The position numbers and the translations under genes are program-made. The notes beneath the pieces are model-generated. The model worked only from the letters and a program-made list of their open reading frames with translations, was not told the origin of the DNA and made no database searches. 64,000 nt of DNA, from assembly GCF_039535475.1 (NCBI RefSeq), contig NZ_BAAAXG010000002.1:186001-250000 (forward strand). Direction: 5' to 3'. This document shows, one piece after another, positions 11,469 to 21,179 of the stretch (within the stretch, counting starts at the first letter, position 1; each line of letters opens with the position of its first letter). The DNA comes from Streptomyces showdoensis. GTDB lineage: Bacteria; Actinomycetota; Actinomycetes; Streptomycetales; Streptomycetaceae.

Positions 11469-14400
11469 TCAGTCGGGCCGCGGCATCCTGCGCAGAGCCG
11501 GTCTCGCCTTGCGGGCGCCCGTCAGCCGGGCCGCGAGCCCGGCCACCGTGGGCGCCTCGAAGACCGTGCCCACCTGGAGCTCCACCCCCAGGTCGGCGCG
11601 GACCCGGCTCACCAGCCGGGTGACGAGCAGGGAATGGCCGCCGAGCTCGAAGAAGTCGTCGTCGATGCCCACCGCGAACGCCGCGTCGAGCCCGAGGACC
11701 TCCGCGAACATCCGGCACAGCGCCGTCTCCCGCGCGGACCGCGGCCGGCGCCCGGCCCCGCCCCGGGGGCCGCGCGGGGCGGGCAGGGCGGCCCGGTCGA
11801 GCTTGCCGTGCGGGGTGAGCGGGAACGCGTCGAGCACGACCACCGCGGACGGAACCATGTACCCGGGCAGGAACGCGGCCGCCCACGCGGTGAGTTCGCG
11901 CACCAGCTCCGCGTCGCCGGACGCGGCGAAGGGCACGTTGACGTGGCGTTCCGGGTCCGCCGCGGGCTCGGCCGCGGCCTCCGGGGGGACGTCGTGCTCC
12001 CCGGAGGAGAACTCGACGTCGACGTGGTCGGGGCCCGCCTTCGCGGACCAGCGCAGCACGGCGCGGTACCCCAGCCGCTCGCCGAGCCGCGCGAGCTCCT
12101 CCGGGTCCTGGCCGGGGGCCGGGGTGCCGCCCGACGCGAGCAGGTCCTCGGCGAGGCGCGCGTTCGGCACCCCGGCCACCCGGACGGGCGTGGTGTCCCC
12201 GGCGCGGTCCCGCAGGTGGTCGGAGAGCCCGTCGAGCGTACGGACGTCCGCGCCCCACAGCAGCTCCGCCACCGCGCCGGCGCGCGAGCCCGTACCCCCG
12301 CGGGAATTCGTACCCCCGCGGGAACCCGTCCCCCCGGCCGGGCGCAGGACGACGTCGTAGCGGTAGCGGTTCAGCTCGTTGGGACGGGTGCCGCGCTTCA
12401 GGCGTACGTCGCAGCTCGCGAAGGTCGGCGCGGACCCCCCCGGCCTCCATCGTCAGGGACCGGAAGAACTCCGGGTCCACCAGCAGCTCCGGTTCCGTGG
12501 CCAGACCGCGCGCCACCGCCCGGCGGTGCTCAGCGCTCCCCGGTGCGGCGGCGCCCGGCCGGCGGGCCGCGACCGCCCCGTGGAAGGTCTCGGCGAGCCC
12601 CAGGTGCCGGACGTCGCCGACGAACACCGAGCCGCCGGGGGCCAGCGCGGCCGCCGCGAGCCCGAGGACGCGGGCGAGATGGCGCCCGCTGGGGAAGTAC
12701 TGGGCGACGGAGTTGATGACGACCACGTCGAAGGAGCCGCGCGGGACGCCCTCGTGGTCGTCGGCCGGCCGGCTGTGCAGGACGACCCGGCCGGCGAGTT
12801 CCGGCCGCGCGGCCACCTGTTCCCGCAGCCGTCCGATCACCCGGGGCGAGAGGTCGAGCCCCCAGTACGCCTCCGCCTCGGGGGCGAGATGCGCCAGCAA
12901 CAGGCCGCTGCCCACGCCGAGTTCGAGGATCCGTCGGGGCCGCAGGGCGCGGATGCTCCGTACGGTCTCGTCCCGCCACTCCCGCAGCTCCTCCAGCGGC
13001 AGCGCGCTCCCGTCGTAGGCGCTGTTCCATCCGGTGAAGTCCTCGCCGAAGACGGTCGGCCCGTCGGCCGGCACGGCGTCGTGGACGCGCCGCCAGTCGG
13101 CCACACGGCCCGCGTCCTCCCGGGCGGCCCCGTCGGCCCCGTGGGTCCTGTCGGCCCCGTGGGTCCTGTCGGCTCCGTCGGTCCCGTCGACCGGGCGGGA
13201 CGCGCGACGGACGTAGGCGACGAGCCGCCGGTCGCCGTCCCGGTCCTCGTGAACGGTCACCGCGGCCGCGGCCACCCGGGGGTGCCCCGCGAGCCGCGCC
13301 TCGACCTCGCCCGGCTCGATCCGGTGCCCGCGCACCTTGACCTGGTCGTCCGCTCGACCGGCGAACTCCAGTTCTCCCGCGGTCGTCCGGCGGACCAGGT
13401 CGCCCGTGCGGTACATCCGCGTCCCGGCCGGGCCGTACGGGTCCGCGACGAAGCGCTGCGCCGTGAGTCCGGGCCGGCCGAGGTACCCGCGGGCCAGGCC
13501 CGCCCCGGCGACGTACAGTTCGCCCACCGCTCCGACGGGCACCGGCCGCAGGGCGGCGTCCAGCACGTGCACCCGGGTCCCCCGGACGGCCTCGCCGATC
13601 GGCGGCGTCCCGGTGCCCTCGCCGAGCGGCCGGCTCATGGTGGCGCAGACCGTGGTCTCCGTCGGCCCGTACGCGTTGATCAGGGTCCGGCCGGGCGCCC
13701 AGCGCCGCCGCTGCTCCGCGTCCAGGGCCTCGCCGGCGGCGACCAGGACCCGCACGTGGGGGAGGGCGTCGGAGGGCAGGGCGCGCAGCACCGAAGGGGG
13801 CAGGGTCGCGTGGGTGATCCGCCGCTCGTCGACGAGCGTGCGCAGGCCGGGCCCTGGCAGCAGACTGCGGGCGGGCGCCAGGACGAGCGCGGCCCCCGCG
13901 GAGAGGGCCATCGCCAGCTCCCAGAAGAAGGCGTCGAAGCCGGGCGAGGCGAACTGCAGCACCCGGCTCCCGGCGTCCACCGCGAGCGTGTCGCGCTGGT
14001 GGGCGGTCAGGTGGGCGAGGCCGGAGCGGGTGACGACCACGCCCTTGGGCAGGCCGGTCGACCCGGAGGTGTGGACGACGTACGCGGGCAGACCGCCCTC
14101 CTCGCGCCGGGCGCCTGCCGGCGGGTGGGACGCCGGGGCCCGCAGCAGCGCCGCGGCGGTCTCCGGATCGTCCAGGTCGGTACGGGGCGCGGCGACGTCG
14201 GCGGGGAGGACCGTGCCGGAGTGGGCGAGGAGCAGCGCGGGGGCCGCGTCGCCGACGACGTGGGCGATGCGCCGCTCCGGGTAGCCGGGGTCCACCGGGA
14301 GGTGGGCGGCCCCGGACTTCAGCACCGCGAGGACCGCGACGACGAGCTCCACCGAGCGGTCCAGCGCCGAGGCGACCACCCGCTCCGGCCCGGCGCCCCG

Positions 14401-15189
14401 CGCGGCGAGCACATGGGCCAGCCGGTTCGCGTGCCCGTCGAGCTCCGCGTAGGAGACCTCGTCCGCGCCGAAGACCAGGGCGACGGCGTCCGGGGCGGTC
14501 CGGGCGCGCTCCTCGAAGAGGTCGAGCAGCGGGCGCGGCGGGGCGTCCCCGCGGGATAAGAGGCGGGAGGGAGCGCTGTCCGGGTCCTCGGACACCTTTC
14601 CGTGCTCCGGGGCGATGTGTACGTCGTCGTCGGCGGCGGGGAGGACCAAGGTGTCGCCCTGGCAGACGCGGACCCACTGCAAGGCCGAGGCGTCGGCGTC
14701 GAGGGCCGCGTCCCACACCACCCGCGCCGGAGCCGGGTCCGGGTCGCCGAACTCCGCCTGGGCGTGGGCGGGAAGCGCGGTGCCGGAGCCCGACGGGGCG
14801 GGCGCGGGCGGGAGATCGATCCGGCGCACGTCCTCCGGCCACGCGCCGTCCTCCGGCCCCGACGTGACCACGAGGCGCGGCCCGTCGTCCCCGCCGGGCG
14901 CGCGCCGCCCCCGCGCCGGGCGGGCCGGGTCGAGGGGTACGTACGCGGCGCCGGTCCGCCACACCGCGAGCATCGCCGCCACCAGGTCCGCGCCGCGCGG
15001 GAGCCGCAGGCCGACGGCCGTGCCGGGTCCCGCCCCGGCGGCGCCCAGAGCCCGGGCCGTCCGCTCCACCCGCTCGGCCAGCTCGCCGAAGGTCACCGAC
15101 TGCGACGGGGTGACCACGGCGGGGCGCCCGGGATGCCGGACCGACTCCCGCAGGAAGCCTGTGAGGAGGTCGAGCGCGCTGGTCACCAC
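11469..15189 (-). CDS. NRPS loading protein, A-(N-methyltransferase)-PCP, with frameshift
   Basis: First gene of the NRPS line; no C domain precedes it, so it is a loading module. GTG 15189 (or 15186) follows AAGGAG. Residues 1-95 are a truncated A-domain N-terminus ([13 protein letters not shown]), then a linker, then a full A domain from about 217 (phosphate loop near 372). A SAM methyltransferase ([12 protein letters not shown] near 754, [11 protein letters not shown] near 825) is inserted before the final A motif; these motifs match NRPS N-methyltransferases. The frame breaks at a 7-C run, 12435-12441: removing one base joins MEAGG to [20 protein letters not shown] and then LTPHGKLDR and a PCP ([10 protein letters not shown]). 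Corrected length is about 1239 residues. Pocket residues D-A-W-S-V-A-A-V-C closely match the phenylalanine code, so an N-methyl-aromatic starter is inferred. Confidence 0.88.
12291..12326. repeat. 18-bp tandem duplication in NRPS linker
   Basis: Two 18-bp units starting cgtacccccgcgggaa encode the minus-strand linker [12 protein letters not shown], just after the methyltransferase domain of the loading NRPS. The unit is in frame. Confidence 0.85.
13138..13173. repeat. 18-bp tandem duplication in NRPS linker
   Basis: Two copies of cccgtgggtcctgtcggc, with a degenerate third, encode an in-frame ADRTHG repeat in the linker between the A8 region and the methyltransferase insert of the loading NRPS. 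Confidence 0.85.
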
Positions 15190-15451
15190 GGACTGCTCCT
15201 TGCACGGGGAACGGGAAAGGGGGCGGTGCCGGTCTGGGTGGTGCCGGAGGGCCGGGGTGGGGTCAATCCTCCGCGTGGCCTGGTGCGTTGGTCGTCGACG
15301 CGGTCGAGCCTAAGCGGCACCGGCGGGAAATGGCCACCCTGGTTTCCAGGGCGATGAACTTGTACGATCCAGCACGAACTCAGGGCCGCCGCACGTACTC
15401 TGTGGCGCGTTCGGATATCCGTCGCGCTATCGAGTTCCGGAGGCCGTGCTG
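15190..15451. promoter_or_regulatory. Divergent NRPS/exporter control region
   Basis: This 262-bp space separates the NRPS operon (minus) from the MFS exporter (plus) and must hold both promoters. A perfect inverted repeat, CCCTGG-TTT-CCAGGG at 15337-15351, is the best operator candidate. AAGGAG lies next to the NRPS start and GGAGG (15439-15443) next to the exporter start. I did not find convincing -35/-10 pairs by eye. Confidence 0.55.
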
Positions 15452-16726
15452 GTGTCCGCCCCGCCCACCGCCGCACGGTCCGAGCAGGGCCACGGCCACC
15501 GTCCGCACCGGAACTTCCGGCTGTTGCTCGTCGGCGAGACCACCAGCAAGCTGGGCACCAGCGTGACCTCCGTCCTGCTGCCGCTCGTGGCCGTCACCAC
15601 CCTCCACGCCTCGCCGTTCATGATGGGCGTCCTCACCGCCGCGCCGTGGCTGCCCTGGCTGGTGATCGGACTGCCGGCCGGGGCCTGGGTCGACCGGCTC
15701 GCGCCGCGGCCGGTGATGCTCGTGTGCAACGCCGTCTCCGCGGCGGTGTTCGTGAGCGTGCCGGTCACCTGGTGGCTGGGGGCGCTGACCATGGGGCACG
15801 TCCTCGCGGCCGCGCTGGTCTCCGGTGCCGCCTCGGTCTTCTTCTCCACCGCGTACTCGGCGTATCTGCCCCGGCTGGTCCCCGCGGACGCCCTGATGGG
15901 ACGCAACGCGCAGTTACAGGCGGGGGACCAGGCCGCGAGGGTGGCGGGCCCCGGGCTCGGCGGGCTGATCGCCCAGACCGTGGGCAGCGTTCCGGGGCTG
16001 CTGCTCGACGCCGCCTCCTTCGTGGTGTCCTCGCTCTGCCTCACGCTCATCCGCTCCGACGGGCCGCGCCCCGCCCCGGCGCCCCGGCGCCGGCTGGGCC
16101 GCGAGATCGCGGACGGCCTGCGCTTCGTCGTCGGCGATCCCTGGGTCCGGGCCGTCACCGGCTTCGGCGCGGCGGTCAACCTGGCGATGGCGGGCTTCCA
16201 GGCCGTCCAGATCGTCTTCCTCGTACGGACCGTCGGCGTCGGTTCCGACACCCTCGGCTGGCTCGTCTCCTGCGGCGGTCTCGGCGGAGTGCTCGGCGGC
16301 CTCGCGGCCGGGAGGCTCGCCCGGCGCCTGGGCACGGCACGCGCCCTGCTGGTCGTCCAGTGCGCCGCAGCGCCCTTCGGCCTGCTCGCCGCACTCGCCG
16401 CTCCCGGGCCGAGGCTGGCGTTCTTCGTGCTCGGCACCGTCGTCATGTTCGCCGGGGTGGTGGCCTGCAACGTCGTCATCGTCAGCTTCCGCCAGGCCTA
16501 CTGCCCGCCGGAGCTGCTGGGACGGGTCACCGCCACCACCCTGTTCCTGAACTACAGCACCATCCCGCTGGGCGCCCTCCTGGGCGGCTCCCTCGCCTCG
16601 CTCCTGGGCGCCCGCGTCACGATGGGGGTGGTCGCCGTCGCGCTGCTGGCCGCCGTCGGCTTCCTGGTGGCGGGTCCGCTGCGTGGCCTCCGCGACCTCC
16701 CGGGCCCGCCCGCCGCCGACGGCTGA
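15452..16726 (+). CDS. MFS exporter, probable NRPS product efflux
   Basis: A 424-residue major facilitator superfamily transporter with about twelve hydrophobic segments. The N-terminus reads NFRLLLVGETTSKLG, followed by the loop GAWVDRLAPRP and, in the second half, GLGGVLGGLAAGRLARRLG, typical of the MFS drug-efflux or siderophore-exporter group. GTG 15452 is preferred over 15446 because GGAGG ends 8 nt before it but only 2 nt before the other. Divergent pairing with the NRPS genes suggests export of the peptide or self-resistance; this is contextual inference. Confidence 0.9.
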   Translation: MSAPPTAARSEQGHGHRPHRNFRLLLVGETTSKLGTSVTSVLLPLVAVTTLHASPFMMGVLTAAPWLPWLVIGLPAGAWVDRLAPRPVMLVCNAVSAAVFVSVPVTWWLGALTMGHVLAAALVSGAASVFFSTAYSAYLPRLVPADALMGRNAQLQAGDQAARVAGPGLGGLIAQTVGSVPGLLLDAASFVVSSLCLTLIRSDGPRPAPAPRRRLGREIADGLRFVVGDPWVRAVTGFGAAVNLAMAGFQAVQIVFLVRTVGVGSDTLGWLVSCGGLGGVLGGLAAGRLARRLGTARALLVVQCAAAPFGLLAALAAPGPRLAFFVLGTVVMFAGVVACNVVIVSFRQAYCPPELLGRVTATTLFLNYSTIPLGALLGGSLASLLGARVTMGVVAVALLAAVGFLVAGPLRGLRDLPGPPAADG

Positions 16727-17453
16727 CGTCGCGCCCCTCGACCACCCCCGGCCCCCCTGCCACCCCCGGCCGACGGCCGACGTCCTGGCCGATCCGCCGC
16801 CGGCCGACGCCCCGGCCCCGCCCGCCCGGTCCGCGAGCGCGGCCCGGAGCCCGGCCAGGGACAGGCAGGACGCGACGGCCGTGGCCGTGATCCGCGCCGG
16901 CACGGCGGGCAGTTCCGCCGGGCTGCCGCCCGAGGTGTCCGTCGACCACCTCGACCCGGCCGGCCGCCGTGCCGCCGCCCGCCGTGCGGACGGGCACCTC
17001 GACCGTGAAGTCACCGCTGAACATCGGATACTTGGGGTCGTCCCGCGTCAGCCGGTGCACGCTGACCACGCTTCCGGTGACCACCTCGGCCCCGGCCTCC
17101 TGTATCGCCCGTAGCCGGCGCAGGTCGTCGCCGTCCGGCCGGATCGCCGGCTCCGTCACGACCGACAAGGACGGCAGGACGAGTCCCACGCCCAGCGGGA
17201 ACGGCATCACCCGGTGGAAGCGGTTCCACGGCAGCCGGCCGGGCGGCGCCGGAACCGGCCCGGCCTCCCGGGGAGGCGTCGTCCGCAGCGGGCGGGACGC
17301 GATCCACACCCACGCCGCGGCTGGCACCAGGGCGAGTCCGCCGAGGACCACCACGTCCGTCCGGTACACCGACATCCCCGCGCGGAACAGCAGCAGCCAC
17401 AGCGCCAGCACCGCGCTCAGAAGGGCGCCCCCGCCCACGTAATACCTGGTCAT
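16727..17453 (-). pseudogene. Hypothetical membrane protein, probably frameshifted
   Basis: Begins MTRYYVGGGALLSAVLALWL at ATG 17453, with GGGAGA about 9 nt upstream. It has two or three hydrophobic segments and then a soluble part (PKYPMFSGDFTVEVPV). Strong codon structure is kept to about 16950, where GC3 bias moves to another frame (continuing as PAELPAVPARITATAVAS). Neither frame reaches a stop before the convergent exporter gene, so the 3' end is unresolved. It is either a decayed gene or one with a sequence error. Function is unknown. Confidence 0.5.
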
Positions 17454-17684
17454 CCAGGTGATTCTCCCCATGATCGCGGACGATGCCAGGCCGGCCTGCG
17501 GACCGTTCCCCGTGCCTGCGGCGGCAGTTGGGGCGGACGGCGCCGACGGCCTCTCCGAACTCACGGACGAAGAATCCGTCCCGAGGTCTTCCAGAACAAT
17601 GCGACATGTGAAATTTTACAGACCACGTGTCAGCCGCCCGTGTTTCCCAGCATGTGGCCACAACGGCCCCGGAGGCCCCCACCG

Positions 17685-20018
17685 ATGCATCCCTCCCGGA
17701 TATCGAAGACCCGCGCGCGAAGACTTCCCGTGCTCGGCGCGGCCGTCTTCCTCTCGCTCGGCCTGCTCGCTCCGCAGAGCCAGGCCGCCCCCGTCGGCGC
17801 CACGGCGCAGGCCGGCCCGAACGCGGCGGGCGCCGCGGCCCCGGCGCCCCGGGCGATCCCGGTCCCCAAGTCGCCGCACGCGATCAGCGACAACCCCCGC
17901 TTCCGGCTCTCCTCGCAGGACGGCACGGAGGAGACCGCCCCGCGGCCCGCCCCGGCCGTGAGGCCGAGCAAGACGAGCAAGCTCTCCTCGGCCGCCGCCG
18001 CGGACGCCTGCGGAGACCTGTCCGGCGTCGTCAACGCCACCGGCGCCGCCCTGGTCCAGCAGCTCAAGGCCCTCCCGCAGATCACCTGTACCTACCCGCT
18101 GTTCAACCTCACCGGGGACGACGCGCGCAAGGCCTTCCGCGAGGCCCAGATGGTGACCGTCGCCAACGCCCTGCGCGACGACGCCGCCACGTACGCGGGC
18201 GACAACCGCACCTCCACCGGGCAGCTGGTGATGTTCCTGCGCGCCGGCTACTACGTGCAGGACAACAACGCGGACGTCGTCGGCGCCTACGGCCCGGCGC
18301 TGCAGGGCGCGGCCCGCGGCGCGCTCGACGCCTTCTTCGCCGCCCCGCGCAGCAAGGACGTCACCGACGCCAACGGCCAGATCCTCAACGAGGTCGTCAC
18401 CCTCATCGACAGCACCCACGAGGCGGGCCGCTACGCCCCCGTCGTGAAGTGGATGCTCGCCGGCTACACCGGCAGCTGGCCGGGCCAGATGAACCTCGCC
18501 ATGCAGCACGTCGAGTGGGTCGTCGAGAACGGCTTCAAGGCCAAGAACGACGCCCGCGGCTGGCGGGCCGCCCTCAAGGCCGACCCCGCCATCCTCGACA
18601 CCTGGGCCGGCTTCATCACGCGCAACGGCGCCGAGCTCAACCGCCTGGACGTCGTCAGCAACGTCGGCCGCCACCTCGGCTACGCTCTCGACGTCCCCGA
18701 GCTCAAGGACCGGGTCCGGCCGCTCCTCAAGGACCTGATCAACCGGTACCCGAACGTCGGCCCCACCGCGCCGATCACCATGAACCTGGGCTGGGCCACC
18801 CGCCAGTTCGACAAGGGCAACTGCGCGGCCTACGCCATCTGCGACCTGGGCCAGCGCGTGCTGCCCTCCGTCCTGCCGATCCAGCACACCTGCACCCCGG
18901 GCCTCAAGATCCGTGCCCAGGACATGTCGCCCGGCCAGCTGGCGAGCACCTGCACGAGCCTCGTCGAGCAGGACGCCTACTTCCACCGGATCATCGGCGA
19001 CAAGGGCGCCATCCCCGGTGACGTCAACACCAACCTGGAGGTCGTCGCCTTCGACGACTACACCCAGTACGCGCTGTACGCCTGGGCGATCTACGACATC
19101 GACGTCGACAACGGCGGCATGTACGAGGAGGGCAACCCGGCCGTCCCCGGCAACCAGGCCCGCTTCATCGCCCACGAGGCCAGCTGGCTGCGCCCGGCCT
19201 TCCAGATCTGGAACCTGAACCACGAGTACACCCACTACCTCGACGGCCGCTTCAACATGTACGGCGACTTCGAGGCCGGCATGACCACGCCGACCATCTG
19301 GTGGGTCGAGGGCATCGCCGAGAACATCTCGTACGGCTACCGCAACGAGCGCAACGCCGACGCGATCGCCGAGGCCGCCAAGAAGACGTACAAGCTCAGC
19401 GACCTGTTCGACACCGTCTACGGCCAGGAGGAGGACCCCGAGGTCAACTCGAACCGGGTCTACCGCTGGGGCTGGCTCGCGGTCCGCTACATGCTGCAGA
19501 AGCACCCCGCGGACGTCCAGACCGTGCTCGGCGCGTACCGCACCGGTGACTGGACCGGCGCCCGCACCTTCCTGAAGCAGACCGTCGGCACCCGCTACGA
19601 CGCGGACTTCGCGACCTGGCTGACGACCGACTGCGCCACCAACGACTGCGGAACGCTGCCGGACGCCCCGTCGGCCGCCACCGTCCCGCTCTGCACCCTC
19701 GGCGACCCCCGCCAGTTCGACCAGAACTGCCGCCGGGACAACCTCGCCGCCGCCACCGGCAACTACAGCTACCACTTCGTGTACCTGCCGGCCGGCGTCA
19801 AGCAGCTGACGATCACCAGCAGCGGGGGCACCGGCAACGCCGACCTCTACTACGGCGGCGGCAGCTGGGCCACCACCACCGCCTACCAGGCGAAGTCCGC
19901 CAACGCCGGCAACGGGGAGACCCTGACGATCGACAACCCGCCCGCCGGGTGGGTCTACTTCAGCCTCGCCGCCGCCCAGGGCTTCAGCGGCGTGACCCTC
20001 TCCACGCAGTCCAAGTGA
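17685..20018 (+). CDS. Secreted M9-family collagenase
   Basis: A 777-residue secreted zinc peptidase of the microbial collagenase type. The N-terminus has RR followed by the hydrophobic stretch VLGAAVFLSLGLL and an AQA-type end, a Sec signal. The catalytic zinc motif HEYTH is at about 513-517 with the downstream glutamate in EGIAEN near 542, both as expected for M9. A C-terminal pre-peptidase (PPC) domain follows at about 680-777. ATG 17685 is chosen because GGAGG lies 9 nt upstream; an in-frame ATG at 17652 lacks a site. The activator-like N-terminal helical region contains paired cysteines (TCTYPLF, CAAYAICDLG). It is a single gene with its own terminator. Confidence 0.93.
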   Translation: MHPSRISKTRARRLPVLGAAVFLSLGLLAPQSQAAPVGATAQAGPNAAGAAAPAPRAIPVPKSPHAISDNPRFRLSSQDGTEETAPRPAPAVRPSKTSKLSSAAAADACGDLSGVVNATGAALVQQLKALPQITCTYPLFNLTGDDARKAFREAQMVTVANALRDDAATYAGDNRTSTGQLVMFLRAGYYVQDNNADVVGAYGPALQGAARGALDAFFAAPRSKDVTDANGQILNEVVTLIDSTHEAGRYAPVVKWMLAGYTGSWPGQMNLAMQHVEWVVENGFKAKNDARGWRAALKADPAILDTWAGFITRNGAELNRLDVVSNVGRHLGYALDVPELKDRVRPLLKDLINRYPNVGPTAPITMNLGWATRQFDKGNCAAYAICDLGQRVLPSVLPIQHTCTPGLKIRAQDMSPGQLASTCTSLVEQDAYFHRIIGDKGAIPGDVNTNLEVVAFDDYTQYALYAWAIYDIDVDNGGMYEEGNPAVPGNQARFIAHEASWLRPAFQIWNLNHEYTHYLDGRFNMYGDFEAGMTTPTIWWVEGIAENISYGYRNERNADAIAEAAKKTYKLSDLFDTVYGQEEDPEVNSNRVYRWGWLAVRYMLQKHPADVQTVLGAYRTGDWTGARTFLKQTVGTRYDADFATWLTTDCATNDCGTLPDAPSAATVPLCTLGDPRQFDQNCRRDNLAAATGNYSYHFVYLPAGVKQLTITSSGGTGNADLYYGGGSWATTTAYQAKSANAGNGETLTIDNPPAGWVYFSLAAAQGFSGVTLSTQSK

Positions 20019-20023
20019 CCCGC

Positions 20024-20052
20024 TTCGCCGGGGCCTCCCGGGCCCCGGCGAA
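20024..20052 (+). terminator. Hairpin terminator after collagenase
   Basis: A perfect 12-bp stem (TTCGCCGGGGCC and its complement) with a 5-nt loop, starting five bases after the collagenase stop. There is no U tract, as is usual in high-GC actinobacteria. Confidence 0.85.
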
Positions 20053-20475
20053 CATCACGGTCACCCCCGCCGGGCGTCGGCGGACGTCCCGCACGTACCG
20101 CCTCCCGGCGGCCATCCGTTCCCCGAAGGCCGCCGCCTCCCCGTCGTCCGCCCGGCCGTGCCGCGCGACGGTTTCCGGACGATCGCGCCGCCCGCACACG
20201 GAGGGTCACACCACCCGCACCGCGCCGCGGGCGGAACGGTGAGCAGCGCCTCCGTGGCCGACCGTGGCGGGGCCGTCGCCGGGCGGACCCGGGACCCCGG
20301 CGTCATCTATGCTTCAGGGCGGCCGCGAGGCGAGGGGCGGGCCTCTCGGGCGGGGGCCACGTGACACCGATCATGAAGATCCCGGGGAATCGGGCGACCG
20401 CCGCCCTCCGCACCCATGGTGGGGGGCAGCCCGGCAGCCGCCCGTGCACAGAAGTCCCCAGGGGAGAAGTGAGGT
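20053..20475. other. Non-coding stretch before deoxynucleoside kinase
   Basis: No reading frame here has convincing codon bias or a homologue I recognise. It should contain the promoter of the kinase; the sequence ggggagaagtgagg at its end is the ribosome binding region. I see no other structure. Confidence 0.6.
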
Positions 20476-21138
20476 ATGTCGGTGATCTGCGTCGGAGGCA
20501 TGATCGGGATCGGCAAGACGAGCGTGGCCGAGCTGCTCGCCAAGGAGCTCGGCAGCGAGGTCTTCTACGAGAGCGTGGACGACAACCCGATCCTGCCGCT
20601 CTTCTACACGGCGAGCCCCGAGGAGATCCAGGCCAAGCGCTACCCCTTCCTGCTCCAGCTCTACTTCCTGCAGACGCGGTTCGCCTCGATCAAGGAGGCG
20701 TACCGGCAGGGCGACAACGTCCTCGACCGCTCGATCTACGAGGACTGGTACTTCGCCAAGGTCAACCACGACCTGGGCCGCATCAGCTCCCTCGAGATGC
20801 AGGTGTACGAGGGCCTGCTGAACGAGATGATGCGGGAGATCGACGGCCTGCCGTACCGCAAGGCTCCCGACCTGATGGTCTACCTCAAGGCGGACTTCGA
20901 GACGGTGCTCAAGCGCATCGGGCTGCGCGGCCGCGACTTCGAGCAGGACGAGGCCCTCGTCGAGTACTACCGCACGCTGTGGTCCGGCTACGACGAGTGG
21001 GTCCACCGGCACTACGCGGCCAGCGAGGTCCTCGTGATCGACATGAACCGCACCGACGTGGTCAACGACGCCGCGGACGCGGCCCGCGTGGTGCGCGAGG
21101 TCAAGGACGCCCTGGCCGCCGCCAGGAACCGCGGCTGA
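20476..21138 (+). CDS. Deoxynucleoside kinase family protein
   Basis: A 220-residue P-loop kinase of the deoxyadenosine/deoxyguanosine kinase family (dNK fold). Visible motifs are the Walker A loop GGMIGIGKTS near residue 7, DRSIYED near 85 (substrate and catalytic region) and RGRDFEQD, corresponding to the lid arginines. Length fits the family. It salvages deoxynucleosides by 5'-phosphorylation in the cytoplasm; the exact base preference cannot be read. A strong GAAGTGAGG site precedes the ATG. It appears monocistronic and converges on the GH1 gene. Confidence 0.9.
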   Translation: MSVICVGGMIGIGKTSVAELLAKELGSEVFYESVDDNPILPLFYTASPEEIQAKRYPFLLQLYFLQTRFASIKEAYRQGDNVLDRSIYEDWYFAKVNHDLGRISSLEMQVYEGLLNEMMREIDGLPYRKAPDLMVYLKADFETVLKRIGLRGRDFEQDEALVEYYRTLWSGYDEWVHRHYAASEVLVIDMNRTDVVNDAADAARVVREVKDALAAARNRG

Positions 21139-21157
21139 TCCGCACGCCGCCCCGCCG

Positions 21158-21179
21158 CGGGGCCGGCTACCCGGCCCCG
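21158..21179. terminator. Bidirectional terminator between convergent genes
   Basis: A 9-bp perfect stem CGGGGCCGG/CCGGCCCCG with loop ctac. It overlaps the TAG stop of the minus-strand GH1 gene and follows the kinase stop by 20 bp, so it can serve both. Confidence 0.75.

Noticed and set aside
2371-15189. One continuous 4272-residue minus-strand open frame taken as a single giant NRPS
   Set aside because: The middle part (about 12435-10215) is low-complexity Arg/Gly/Pro-rich reading. The real motifs there lie in other frames (A10-PCP and the monooxygenase), so it is at least three separate genes.
15914-17014. Minus-strand 366-residue open frame antisense to the exporter
   Set aside because: Most of it is complementary to the MFS gene and has no independent protein features.
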